Source: CAYUYH01 sp964449175 (GTDB taxonomy: Bacteria; Planctomycetota; Phycisphaerae; SM23-33). From it: DNA of 15,597 nucleotides. The notes below the pieces were generated by a model, which saw only the letters and a list, made by a program, of their open reading frames with translations, was not told where the DNA came from and ran no database searches. Below, piece after piece: positions 1-8,400 of this stretch. The stretch spans positions 1 to 15,597 of the forward strand of contig CAYUYH010000029.1 in the NCBI GenBank assembly GCA_964449175.1, given 5' to 3'. The number at the start of each line of letters is the position of its first letter. The first letter of the stretch is position 1. Position numbers and translations under genes: made by a program.

Positions 1-30
1 CCTCCAAAGGCAACAAGGAGCCGCCTGATG

Positions 31-297
31 CATAATCCCCGTGAGGCGGGGGATAGCCCTAGGGCGTGCAACGCTCCGTCGCCATAGCTATGGAGCGTCC
101 AGCCTTCGCAGCCGCTTCGGCGGAGTAGGCTCGGGGACTTGCCGAAGGCCCGGCGCAGTCCCGCGTGTCCGGCGAAGCCCAAAGGGCGAAGCCGGAAACT
201 TGTCGAGGGGCGAAGCCGAGTTGCACGCGGAATCGTCGGCCGATGAGCGAACCCTGCGTGCAGCGGAGCTGCACGCCCTACAGGTCGGTCGGCCGAC
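31..297. repeat. Intergenic cluster of small palindromes and short direct repeats, no gene
   Basis: No credible coding sequence lies in 1-301, downstream of mutL. The stretch is packed with short symmetrical elements. ATCCCC at 35-40 faces GGGGAT at 49-54. ACGCTCC (71-77) pairs with GGAGCGT (92-98) around the perfect palindrome CATAGCTATG (83-92). AGCCT (101-105) pairs with AGGCT (127-131) around an inner GCCG-CTT-CGGC hairpin (111-121). GGCGAAGCC occurs three times (171-179, 185-193, 209-217). TCGGCCGA recurs at 236-243 and inside GTCGGCCGAC at 288-297. This looks like a composite intergenic repeat of the kind dispersed in some large bacterial genomes. Whether copies exist elsewhere in this genome cannot be seen from the window. 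Confidence 0.55.
256..276 (-). terminator. Hairpin downstream of mutL, possible transcript end
   Basis: GCGTGCAG (256-263) and CTGCACGC (269-276) form a perfect 8-bp GC-rich stem with a 5-base loop, 26 bases beyond the mutL stop codon. No U-tract follows on the minus strand, so it is not a classical intrinsic terminator. It could stabilise the 3' end, or it may simply belong to the repeat cluster around it. Confidence 0.3.
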
Positions 298-301
298 GTG
301 G

Positions 302-2227
302 TCAGGTGCGTTTGAACTGTTTTTCCAGCTCGCGGAGCGTGAGCTTGATGGTCGTCGGTCGCCCGTGCGGGCAGGCGGAGGCCTTCTCGGCGTCTTCGCG
401 GCGGGCGAGCAGGGCGGCCATCTCCTGCTCGCTGAGCGGCTCGCCGGCCTTGACAGCAGCCTTGCAGGCGAGCATCTCCAGCAGGTCGGCCAGCAACTGC
501 TCGGATTCGGGTGGCGCGTCGTCGGCGCCCGTCGGCTCGGCCTGGTCCGCGAGCCTGTCCAGCAGCTCGCGCATGAAGGCAGCCGGCTCGGCGCCGCGTT
601 CGGCCAGCAGAGAGGGGAACCGCTGTATCGCCCAGGTGTCCGGGCCGAAGGGCGCCGCCTCGATGCCCAGCCGCCCCAGCAGCGCTGCGTTGCGGGCGAG
701 CAGGTCGGCCTCGGCGGCCGTGACCGGCAGGGGGGCGGGGATGAGCATCCGCTGCCCGGCGAGCGGGGCGGCGGAGATGCGGCGGCGGAGGTCGTTGTAG
801 ATCAGCCGCTCGTGGAGCGCGTGCTGGTCGATGATGACCAGCCCGTCGTCGGCCGGGGCGACGATGTAGGCGTTGTGCACCTGCATGGCCTGGGCCGGGG
901 CGCGCGGCGCGGCCGAGGTGGCGGCCGGCGTCGGAGTCGGGAGGGTCGCCGGCTCGGCAGCGAGTTGCCTGCTGTCTGCGCCCGCCCGCATGGTCGCGGG
1001 CACGGCGGCTGAGACCGCAGGCAGCGGCGCGTCGTCCTCGTCGGAGACATACGTCCCCTCGCCGGCGGCCGAGGCTGCGTGCCGCTGGGGGAAGTCAAGT
1101 TGGCCCTGACGCGGGGCGGCCGAGCGGAAGAAGTCCGCCAGCGCCTCCTTCAGTGACGCCCGCCGCTCGTCCAGCTCCTCGTCGCCGGGCAGCTCGGCCG
1201 TCTCCGCGAGCGCGGCCGGGGCGGTAAGGTCGCTGCGGTTCAGCGTCTCGCGGAGGGCTGCGAGCAGTTGCCCGTGGACGAGCTGGCCGTCGCGGAAGCG
1301 AACCTCGATCTTGGTCGGGTGGACGTTGACGTCCACATCGCCGCCGCCGACGCGCAGGAACACGAACGCCGCGGGGTAGCGGCTGGGGTCGAGAAGCCCG
1401 CGGTACGCCTCTCGCAGGGCGTGCGAGAGGATGCGGTCGCGGACGTATCGCCCGTTGAGGAAGAAGTACTGCCACTTGGCCGAGCTGCGGGCGGCTGAGG
1501 GCTGGGCGACCAGGCCGGCGACGCCAACCTCGCCGCCGCGAGTGACGATCGGCAGCAAGCTGTCGGCCAGCTCGTCGCCGAACAGGTCGCGGACCCTGCC
1601 GGCGGTGGTCTCGACGGCGGGTAGCCGCGTGACGGGCCGGCCGTTGCTGGTTAGCGTGAAGGCTGCGTGCGGATGCGGCAGGGCCAGCCGGGCAAGCTGC
1701 TCGGATACGTGGGCGAACTCGGTGTTGGCCGTGCGGAGGAACTTGCGGCGGGCCGGCGTGTTGTAGAACAGGTCGCGCACGGTCACCGTCGTGCCCGGCG
1801 GGGCGGCGCAGGGGCGGACCGGCTCGATCCGCTCGCCGGTTGCGCGTATCTCGAAGCCGCCGACGGCCGCGCCGTCCGCGCCGCGCGGGGCGCTGCGGAT
1901 GGCTGCGTGCGCCACGGCCGCCACCGACGCCAATGCCTCGCCGCGGAAGCCCATCGTGGCGATGTCGTTCAGGTCGTCGGCGTCGGCGATCTTGCTGGTG
2001 GCGTGCGGGGCGAAGGCCAGGGCAAGGTCGTCGGCGCCCATGCCGCAGCCGTCGTCGGTGACGGAGATGCCCCGCCGCCCGCCGTCCTCGACGGCGACGT
2101 CGATGCGGGTCGCTCCGGCGTCGAGTGCGTTCTCGACCAGCTCCTTGACGATGCTGGCCGGTCGCTCGATCACCTCGCCGGCGGCGATCTTGTTGACCAG
2201 ACTCTGCGGCAGGACCTGGATGCTCAC
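302..2227 (-). CDS. mutL: DNA mismatch repair protein MutL (endonuclease type)
   Basis: MutL is the GHKL ATPase that couples mismatch recognition by MutS to strand incision. The 641-residue product has the full N-terminal ATPase: NKIAAGEVIERP (12-23), KELVENALDAG with E29 and N33, DDGCGMG (58-64), HATSKI (75-80) and GFRGEAL (93-99). A Pro/Ala-rich linker (about 400-448) precedes the dimerisation/endonuclease domain. That domain has DQHA-x2-E (467-473), a beta-clamp-type QRMLIP (492-497), ACKAAVK (587-593) and CPHGRPT (619-625), so the metal-ligand set of latent-nuclease MutLs is present. The last Glu of the usual DQHA-x2-E-x4-E motif is Asn478. The frame stays open up to 2332, but homology begins at a GTG at 2227 with AGGAG seven bases upstream, so that start was chosen. 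The nuclease motifs fit a MutH-independent pathway. Confidence 0.96.
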   Translation of the reverse strand: MSIQVLPQSLVNKIAAGEVIERPASIVKELVENALDAGATRIDVAVEDGGRRGISVTDDGCGMGADDLALAFAPHATSKIADADDLNDIATMGFRGEALASVAAVAHAAIRSAPRGADGAAVGGFEIRATGERIEPVRPCAAPPGTTVTVRDLFYNTPARRKFLRTANTEFAHVSEQLARLALPHPHAAFTLTSNGRPVTRLPAVETTAGRVRDLFGDELADSLLPIVTRGGEVGVAGLVAQPSAARSSAKWQYFFLNGRYVRDRILSHALREAYRGLLDPSRYPAAFVFLRVGGGDVDVNVHPTKIEVRFRDGQLVHGQLLAALRETLNRSDLTAPAALAETAELPGDEELDERRASLKEALADFFRSAAPRQGQLDFPQRHAASAAGEGTYVSDEDDAPLPAVSAAVPATMRAGADSRQLAAEPATLPTPTPAATSAAPRAPAQAMQVHNAYIVAPADDGLVIIDQHALHERLIYNDLRRRISAAPLAGQRMLIPAPLPVTAAEADLLARNAALLGRLGIEAAPFGPDTWAIQRFPSLLAERGAEPAAFMRELLDRLADQAEPTGADDAPPESEQLLADLLEMLACKAAVKAGEPLSEQEMAALLARREDAEKASACPHGRPTTIKLTLRELEKQFKRT

Positions 2228-2234
2228 TAGGCGA

Positions 2235-2239
2235 CTCCT
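2235..2239 (-). promoter_or_regulatory. Ribosome binding site fixing the GTG start of mutL
   Basis: AGGAG lies seven bases upstream of the GTG at 2227-2225. The peptide from this GTG begins directly with the conserved MutL N-terminus (SIQVLPQSLVNKIAAGE), so the longer open frame from 2332 is unlikely to be translated. Confidence 0.7.
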
Positions 2240-2246
2240 GCCCGCG

Positions 2247-2274
2247 ATTCTAAGGCCCGCCGGGCGACAAGCAA
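2247..2274 (-). promoter_or_regulatory. Sigma-70-like promoter of mutL
   Basis: On the minus strand TTGCTT (2274-2269) is followed after 16 bases by TAGAAT (2252-2247), a near-consensus -10. The predicted start of transcription is near 2240, which gives a leader of only about 13 bases with the AGGAG near its 5' end. The element suggests mutL can be transcribed apart from rpmH. It is judged by eye only. Confidence 0.45.
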
Positions 2275-2451
2275 ACACCTTTGCCCGCCACGGGCGGCTG
2301 GGAAGGGTCGCTGTTGGCGCGGACGGCGACACTCAAGCCGTCTCTGGCCGAGTTGACTGGGTCCTCCACAACAGACGCGCGCCGCAAATCAGGCCGGCAT
2401 GGCCCGCGGATGCGTCGCGCCGATCCCCCACGAGGTCGCGAGGCTGCCGCC

Positions 2452-2586
2452 TCAGACGACCTGAACCTTCCTGCCGACGCGGCGCTTGCGGTTGACCAGC
2501 TTCCTGCCCTTGGACGTTCGCATCCTAGCGCGGAAGCCGCTCTTGCGGGCCCGCTTGCGCTTCGATATCCTGTGGTCGTAGTGCAT
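2452..2586 (-). CDS. rpmH: 50S ribosomal protein bL34
   Basis: This 44-residue, very basic protein is the small rRNA-binding large-subunit protein bL34. The core RKRARKSGFRARMRTSKGRK (residues 10-29) matches the family hallmark of a basic stretch, then GFRxRM and GRK, and is followed by a second basic run to GRK at 38-40. The family is normally 44-50 residues, so the gene is complete. It starts at an ATG encoding Met-His-Tyr; only a weak purine stretch (GAAAG) lies upstream. It sits 99 bases after the ABC ATPase gene and has its own promoter candidate. The usual partner rnpA (RNase P protein) does not follow: only 224 bases separate rpmH from mutL, and I see no gene in them. It is easily missed because it is short. 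Confidence 0.9.
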   Translation of the reverse strand: MHYDHRISKRKRARKSGFRARMRTSKGRKLVNRKRRVGRKVQVV

Positions 2587-2640
2587 TGGTTGCTTTCGCT
2601 GGTGCTGCTGTCGAGCAACTACATCCGTTGAAGTCCGGAG

Positions 2641-2669
2641 ATGCTACAGCCGGCGGCGGCGGTTGGCAA
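2641..2669 (-). promoter_or_regulatory. Sigma-70-like promoter of rpmH
   Basis: TTGCCA (2669-2664) and TAGCAT (2646-2641) are separated by 17 bases on the minus strand in the gap between the upstream ATPase gene and rpmH. Transcription would start near 2634, giving a leader of about 48 bases. A small CGCG-ATTT-CGCG inverted repeat (2671-2682) lies just upstream, after the ATPase stop. Independent expression of bL34 makes sense for a ribosomal gene that follows an unrelated operon. Confidence 0.5.
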
Positions 2670-2685
2670 GCGCGAAATCGCGGCG

Positions 2686-3414
2686 CTACTCAACGCGGCC
2701 GACGCGGATGTCGAGGTTGTGCCTCTCCTCCAGGCGTTCCTTGCCCCCGTCCTTGATCCACAGGATGCGGTCGGACTTGTCGAGCATCTTGTGGTCGTGG
2801 GTGGCGGTGATGACGGTCACGCCGTGGTCGTCGCAGAGGCGGCGGAGGATGTTGATGATCTCCTCGCCGGTGTGCAGGTCGAGGTTGGCGGTGGGCTCGT
2901 CGGCGAGCATTATGCTCGGCTCCATCGCCAGCGCCCTTGCAATGGCCACTCGCTGCTGCTGCCCGCCGGACAGCTCGTCCGGGCGGTGGTGCAGGCGATC
3001 GCCCAGGCCGACCTCCTCCAGCACCTGCTTGGCGCGGTCGGCAGCCGCGTGCGTCTCCATGCCGGAGAACAGCACCGGCAGCATCACGTTCCGCAGGGCC
3101 GTCAGCGACGGGATGAGGTTGAAGGCCTGGAAGATGTAGCCGATGTGCCTGTTGCGGAAGTAGGCCAACTGGAGGCTTGTCTGGGTGGTCAGGTCCGCAC
3201 CGGCAATTCTCACCGTGCCTGAGGTCGGGTGGTCCAGGGCGCCGATCATGTTGAACAGCGTGCTCTTGCCCGAGCCGGACGGCCCCATCACCGAGAGATA
3301 CTCCGCCCGGTAGACGTCCAGGTCCATATCCCTGAGGGCGTGGACGGCCTGGCCGCCCATGCGGTAGGTCTTCGTCAGCCCCCTGCACTCGATTATCACG
3401 TCTCTGGTAACCAT
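2686..3414 (-). CDS. ABC transporter ATP-binding protein, LolD/MacB type (second of two)
   Basis: This is a 242-residue cytoplasmic ATPase of the family that powers FtsX-type (Type VII, MacB/LolCDE-like) permeases. All motifs are intact: Walker A GPSGSGKST (44-52), Q-loop Q96 in YIFQAFNL, signature LSGGQQQR (148-155), Walker B IMLADEP (168-174), D-loop NLD (177-179) and switch His206. It is the last gene of the seven-gene operon, 22 bases after the OPT-like gene, with a purine-rich GAGATGAG just upstream of its ATG. It is clearly related to the ATPase at 10514-11329 but diverged well outside the motifs, so it is not a recent tandem copy. OPT-type carriers do not need an ATPase, so its likely partner is one of the two FtsX permeases upstream. 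That pairing is inference. Confidence 0.93.
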   Translation of the reverse strand: MVTRDVIIECRGLTKTYRMGGQAVHALRDMDLDVYRAEYLSVMGPSGSGKSTLFNMIGALDHPTSGTVRIAGADLTTQTSLQLAYFRNRHIGYIFQAFNLIPSLTALRNVMLPVLFSGMETHAAADRAKQVLEEVGLGDRLHHRPDELSGGQQQRVAIARALAMEPSIMLADEPTANLDLHTGEEIINILRRLCDDHGVTVITATHDHKMLDKSDRILWIKDGGKERLEERHNLDIRVGRVE

Positions 3415-3436
3415 GATCTCATCTCATGCCGCGACG

Positions 3437-5440
3437 TCAGAACGGTATCTTGATCACGGACTTGGCCAGGAAGTTCAGCCCGACACTGAGCACGGTGATA
3501 AGCCCCATGCCGCAGTAGAACCCGGCGGCGGCGACAATGATGTAAGGCCGCCAGTTCTTGCCGAATCGCCGCTGGAAGTAGAATCGTCCAAGCAGCGCTC
3601 CGATCATCTGTGGCAGGATCGCGTGCGGCAATGTCTGCCCGAGCCCTCGAACGATGCCGTACACCATCAGGATCGGCAGGTGCAGCGGCAGCATTATCGC
3701 GAACAGCGCGACGCCGAACCCGCTGCCGATCATCAGATACGTCGGGTTGAAGGCCTCTTCGAACGTGCTGAACCGCCCGAGCGTGGAGCTGTAGATCAGG
3801 CACTTGTTGGCCGCCTGCGCCTCCCACATCACCTCGGTGTAGGGGTATTCCGGGCCTGGGATAGGCCCGAGCGACCAGATGAACTGGGCGAAGAAGATCG
3901 ACGAAAGCATGACGATCGGCACGATGATCAGCTCGGCCTTCCACAGCGACCAGAACTTGGTGCCCGTCAGTTCCGCCTGCCTGTAGCGGACCGTCCCCTT
4001 ACCGTAGTCGGCGATCGGCGTCGGCAGGAACCACACAGCCGCTCCGTTGCTATATCCCGAGAGGATGAACGCCGCCTCTCTGACCATGGGCAGCTGCACG
4101 ACCTGCCCGGCCAGGCCCTCCAGGCGGGCGGTGACGTAGCTGACCAGCGGCGTGTAGACGAACGCGAAGAACAGCAGCACCTTCATCACGCCCGGATGCC
4201 AGTCGATCAGCCAGCCGCTCAACAGGATGTATGACATCGAGGTGAGGATGTACGTGCCTATCACGATTGTCGTGGGGATGTCGCCTCGACCCGTGGGGGA
4301 GACCGTCTCGGACTCGATCTCGATGCGCATCTCCCGCTGCTGTTTGCGCAGCTTGGCCTTCTGTCGGATGGATCGCGCGACCTGCCAGATGCCCGCGGCC
4401 GCGATGGCAAGGGACATGCCGATGGTGAAGCTGAAGTAGAAGTCGAGGTTGTTCTTGAACAGGGTAACGGGTGTCGAGTCACCCTGTCCCCAGGAGGTAA
4501 GGATCTGGTTGTTGTACAGGATCGGATTGACAATGATCGTGCAGATCAGCGCGATGAACGAGCCCAGGACGGCGTAGAACGGCAGGACCATGCCGGTCAC
4601 AAGCAGGCCGAGGTTCAGGTTCACCCCCGTGGCCACGGCCGGCAGGAAGCTGCCGGTTTTGTCCGTCAACTCCACGAAGGGAATGGGCAGAATCTTGATG
4701 GGCTGATCGAGGATGGCCGTCGACAGCGCAGGCAGGGCCATGTATATGCCCCCGAAGCTCAGCCCTATTATGCCTCCGATGCTGAAGATGCGCCACCTCC
4801 AGCTCTCGGGCTTCTGTTGCCCGCCCGCTCCTTCCTCCTCCTGCTGCTCGGCCAGGGCCATAACGCCCGCCGCGCCGATGGGGGCCATGGGGAAAGGCAG
4901 CTTCTCGATGTCGCTGGCGACGCGGAACAGCCCGTACGTGAGGATCGTGCTGTTCAGCCGGCCCATGATCGTGCCGAAGATCACCATTCCGATGGCCGGA
5001 TACCACGCCGGGTCGAAGAAGTTCCGCTGGGCGAGCACCTCCGGGTCGCGTGGGGCGTACCAGTTGGGGATGTGGTCGGCCACTCCCATGCCGACGGCGG
5101 CCTGACTCTGGACGAGGAACTGGCGCCAGTGGAGGCCTTGGAACGGCTGAACCATGACCGCACTGGCCATGTAGAACAGCACGAAGACCTCCGGCCTCCT
5201 CAGGCGCTTGTGCGCGCGGCGGGCGACCTCGATGAACAGGATGACCGTCACCCATTGGGCGGCCGGGCCGACGCCCTGGCCGGCAAGGAGCTGCATATAG
5301 ATGGCCCCGGGCACCATGATCATGGCCACGAAGACGGCCCCGACAAGCGCGGCGACGCTGAAGCCGTCCTCAAACGTCGAGGGCACCGTCATCAGGTTTC
5401 GGAACTCTTCCAGTTCCTTGTCGTAGCGTATGGTGCTCAC
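3437..5440 (-). CDS. Multi-pass membrane protein resembling OPT-family oligopeptide transporters
   Basis: The 667-residue integral membrane protein has a short charged N-terminus and roughly 14 hydrophobic segments. Clear ones include about 28-53, 60-75, 83-99, 146-170, 216-246, 265-310, 336-356, 390-412, 418-437, 503-522, 567-600, 603-620 and 632-660. A Glu/Gln-rich loop (198-212) and a basic loop (357-372) are probably cytoplasmic. LPFPMAPIGAAGVMALAE (181-198) and the Gly-rich last helices recall OPT-type secondary transporters of peptides or metal chelates; related large proteins carry only DUF labels. I am sure it is a transporter-like membrane protein, less sure of the exact family. It starts at a GTG whose last two bases begin the upstream gene's stop codon region (4-base GTGA overlap), so translation is coupled to the M28-FtsX fusion. 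Confidence 0.62.
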   Translation of the reverse strand: MSTIRYDKELEEFRNLMTVPSTFEDGFSVAALVGAVFVAMIMVPGAIYMQLLAGQGVGPAAQWVTVILFIEVARRAHKRLRRPEVFVLFYMASAVMVQPFQGLHWRQFLVQSQAAVGMGVADHIPNWYAPRDPEVLAQRNFFDPAWYPAIGMVIFGTIMGRLNSTILTYGLFRVASDIEKLPFPMAPIGAAGVMALAEQQEEEGAGGQQKPESWRWRIFSIGGIIGLSFGGIYMALPALSTAILDQPIKILPIPFVELTDKTGSFLPAVATGVNLNLGLLVTGMVLPFYAVLGSFIALICTIIVNPILYNNQILTSWGQGDSTPVTLFKNNLDFYFSFTIGMSLAIAAAGIWQVARSIRQKAKLRKQQREMRIEIESETVSPTGRGDIPTTIVIGTYILTSMSYILLSGWLIDWHPGVMKVLLFFAFVYTPLVSYVTARLEGLAGQVVQLPMVREAAFILSGYSNGAAVWFLPTPIADYGKGTVRYRQAELTGTKFWSLWKAELIIVPIVMLSSIFFAQFIWSLGPIPGPEYPYTEVMWEAQAANKCLIYSSTLGRFSTFEEAFNPTYLMIGSGFGVALFAIMLPLHLPILMVYGIVRGLGQTLPHAILPQMIGALLGRFYFQRRFGKNWRPYIIVAAAGFYCGMGLITVLSVGLNFLAKSVIKIPF

Positions 5441-8400
5441 GCCGTCACTCCGATGGTCTCTTGCGCATCAGCTCCGATGGTGTCCTGGTTGATCTGTTCG
5501 ACCGGCAGCTCATCCCAGGCATCGAGGGTCTTGCGGCGGTATTCGTCCATGATCTCGTGAGGCAGCGACCGCCAGATCAGCAGTTGCTTCCGCAGGTCGT
5601 TGATGAACACGCGATTTCCTCGCTGCCAGTCGCCCGGCGAGCCGCTGAGCCGGTAGATGAGGATGTGCACCTCGTCGATGCCCTCGATGTCGCTGGGCTG
5701 ACTCAGCAGGGCGAAGCGCTGGTTCACGCCCAGGTCGAACGGCGCCAGGGCCACCGTGGCCTGGAAGCCCAGCATGTCCGTGTCCTTCTGGCGGAAGACG
5801 TGACAAGACGTCGTGGCGAACACTCCGAGGGACGTGTCGGTGAAGTTCTGGAAGTGCTCGGTCAGGAAGCTCACGACGCCGGTGATGTCGTAGGCCGACA
5901 CGGTGAACGGGAACACCAGGTCGTAGACGTTGCCCTTTGGCTTGGGTATCTGCCAGGTGCGCTGGATGCCCGGATTGGCCGAGCGGGAGGCCTTCATCGC
6001 CGGGTAGAGCGTCGAGATCAGAACGGTGCCCATGACGATCAGGATGGTCACGATCGCGTTGGTGGAGCTGTAGTTCATCGTCGGCACGGTCCAGCCGAAC
6101 GTCGCGCTCAGCCAGGCCAGCAGCCGGGCGATGATCTGCCCCAGCAGGTAGCCGCCCATCCCGCCGATCACCGCGTACATAGCCGCCTCGGCGAAGAACA
6201 AGCTGGCCACGTGCGGCGGCGCCAAACCCAGCGAGCTGAACGTGTATATCTCTCGCTCGCGGTCGGAGACGCTGCCCAGCATCGTGGCGAAGATGATCAA
6301 CCCGCCCAGCACGACGGGCACGAGCAGGTCCTTCCAACCGCTGGCCTTGGCGAGGGAGGTGAAGATCAGCCGATACACGCCGCCTTCCCGCCCGACATAG
6401 GTCGGCAACTGGGTGACCCGGGTGGCCGTCTCGGCAACATCCTTCAGTGCGTCCAGCTTGCCCGGCGCCGGGTAGATCGTCATCGCTCGGATCGTCCCGC
6501 CCAGCACGTGGGCGGCCTCGGGCGAGATCACCACCACGCGGTCGACGTTGAACGTGACGAACTGGGCGCTCTGCACGTCCGGGCTCTCGATCAGCGAGAC
6601 CGTCGCCTCCGCCTGCTCCTTCAGGTTCTCATCCGATTCGCCGGCCGAGGCCTCGTAGTCCACGGGAAGAACATCGCTGCCGTCCAGGCTGGTTGCCGTG
6701 GCGAGCCGGTCCTCGATGACGCCGCCGTACGTGAAGGTCTTCCCGCCGAACAGCAGCTTCGTCTTGCCGATGTCGGCGTCGGTCAAGGCGAGCTCGTCGG
6801 CAATGGCCTGGGTGAGGAATATGCCGTCGCCGGCCAGCAAGTCGACCTTGGCGTTGGGGGCGAACAGGTCCAGCAGCTCCTCCTGCCGGACGTTGCCCCG
6901 GGGGTCTTTCAGGTCGGCCGGGTCCAGCCCGATGGCGGCGGCCATGGGAACGATGCGATTGATGGACGTGTCGCTGAGCAGCTTCTCGAGACTCGTGCCG
7001 TCCTTGTGGGCGTCCTGGGCCTGGGTGGCCGTGGCGGATACCCACACCCTGGGCACGACCTCAGCCTCGCCGGCCAGGTGACCGCGGAGGGTCTCGTAGA
7101 CGTTCTTGCCTATCGGGCTCCACAGCGGGTGACGGACGAACGCGTGCGGCAGCGAGCCGGTCATCGCGCCCTGGTAGCTCCGCCAGATGCCCCACTTGCT
7201 GCCGAACGACGCGAAGGTCAGGATGGTGAAGGTCAGCAGCACGACCGTCGCCGCGGTAAGCAGCGTCCGCAGGGGGCGGCGACGCATCGTGGAGATGCCC
7301 ATGTTGACGGCCGCCATCATTGTGCTCAGGCGGGAGACGTCCGCGCTGTGAACCGTCGAGGCCAGCCCCTGCATCTTGCGGACCTCGGTCTGGAGCTTGC
7401 GGACCATGATGAAGATCACCAGCGTGCTGAGCAGGATGATCGCGAACGCCAGGAAGATGATGATCGGCGTCGAGGCGATCTTGAAGGCCGGGTTCACGGT
7501 GAACAGCAGTGCGAAGGTAAGAAGGAAGAACAGCGCGAACCAGGCGATCTGCCTGTAGATGTGCGGCGTGCCGATGAGCAGCCGCTCCAACGCGTATGCG
7601 AACGGCATGGCCAACAGCAGCAGCAATACGACGGCCGCCACGAGGTCGTTCATGACGCCGATCAGCGGGATGTACACCAGTCGCGAGAAGGCCGCTGCCG
7701 CCTCCATCGTGCCGAAGTACCCGCTCACGGTCGATTTGTCCTTCGATGCCTCCGCGTCCACCTCGAGGTCGTGCGCCTTGCCGTTGAGGGCCTCGAGCGA
7801 CTCCTGGTGAATTCGGACCTCCCTGAGCAGCTGAAGCCGCCAGGAGTTCAGCGCCCGCAGGTCGTGGGCGGTCATCGGCTGCGAGGGCGGGTGGTCGAAG
7901 GGGTCGTCAAGGCTCAGGCCCACCCCCTGGTACCGCTCCTTGGTCTCCTGGTTGTTCAGGGCGACCAGAGAAGTCTTGCTGAACAGCTTGATGCCCTTGG
8001 CGTCGGCCGGCGCGAAGACCGTGGTGACGTTCTGCCATTCGCACAGCAGGCTGCGGCTGGCGGGGAACTGAGCGGTGGACAGCGCCCGCATGGTCGTCGT
8101 CGGCGTGGCCCCTCGCTCGGCGCCGTAGTAGACGAGCGTCTTGGACTTGCACTCGAATATCATCGGCGCGGCGGTGAGCACGTTGTTGCCGCCGCTGTCC
8201 AGCGTGCTCGTGCTGGTGATGGCTGCGATCAGGCCGCGGCTTTCGGTCTGGATGTCGCCCACGGCTGCGTGATCGAACAGCACGGCGATGTACCACGGGG
8301 GCTTGTACTGTGTGGTGGAGTACGGCCCGATCTCGATGATCCCGTGCACGTTGCTCTTGCAGAGGATCGGGTCGACGAAGCCGGGCGGGGACTTGTCGAC

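Noticed and set aside
59..274. A 71-codon minus-strand frame in the repeat block
   Set aside because: It is composed of palindromic and repeated motifs, has no ribosome site and no recognisable protein pattern.
41..1012. Plus-strand frames over the mutL 3' half and the repeat block
   Set aside because: They are antisense to MutL, which has unmistakable motifs, and the part before 302 is repeat sequence.
2228..2332. N-terminal extension of MutL by 35 residues
   Set aside because: It covers the promoter and the AGGAG, and the conserved MutL N-terminus begins exactly at the internal GTG at 2227.
2250..2618. A 122-codon minus-strand frame over rpmH
   Set aside because: It is out of frame with bL34, whose family sequence is clear, and is rich in Ser/Ala/Arg without structure.
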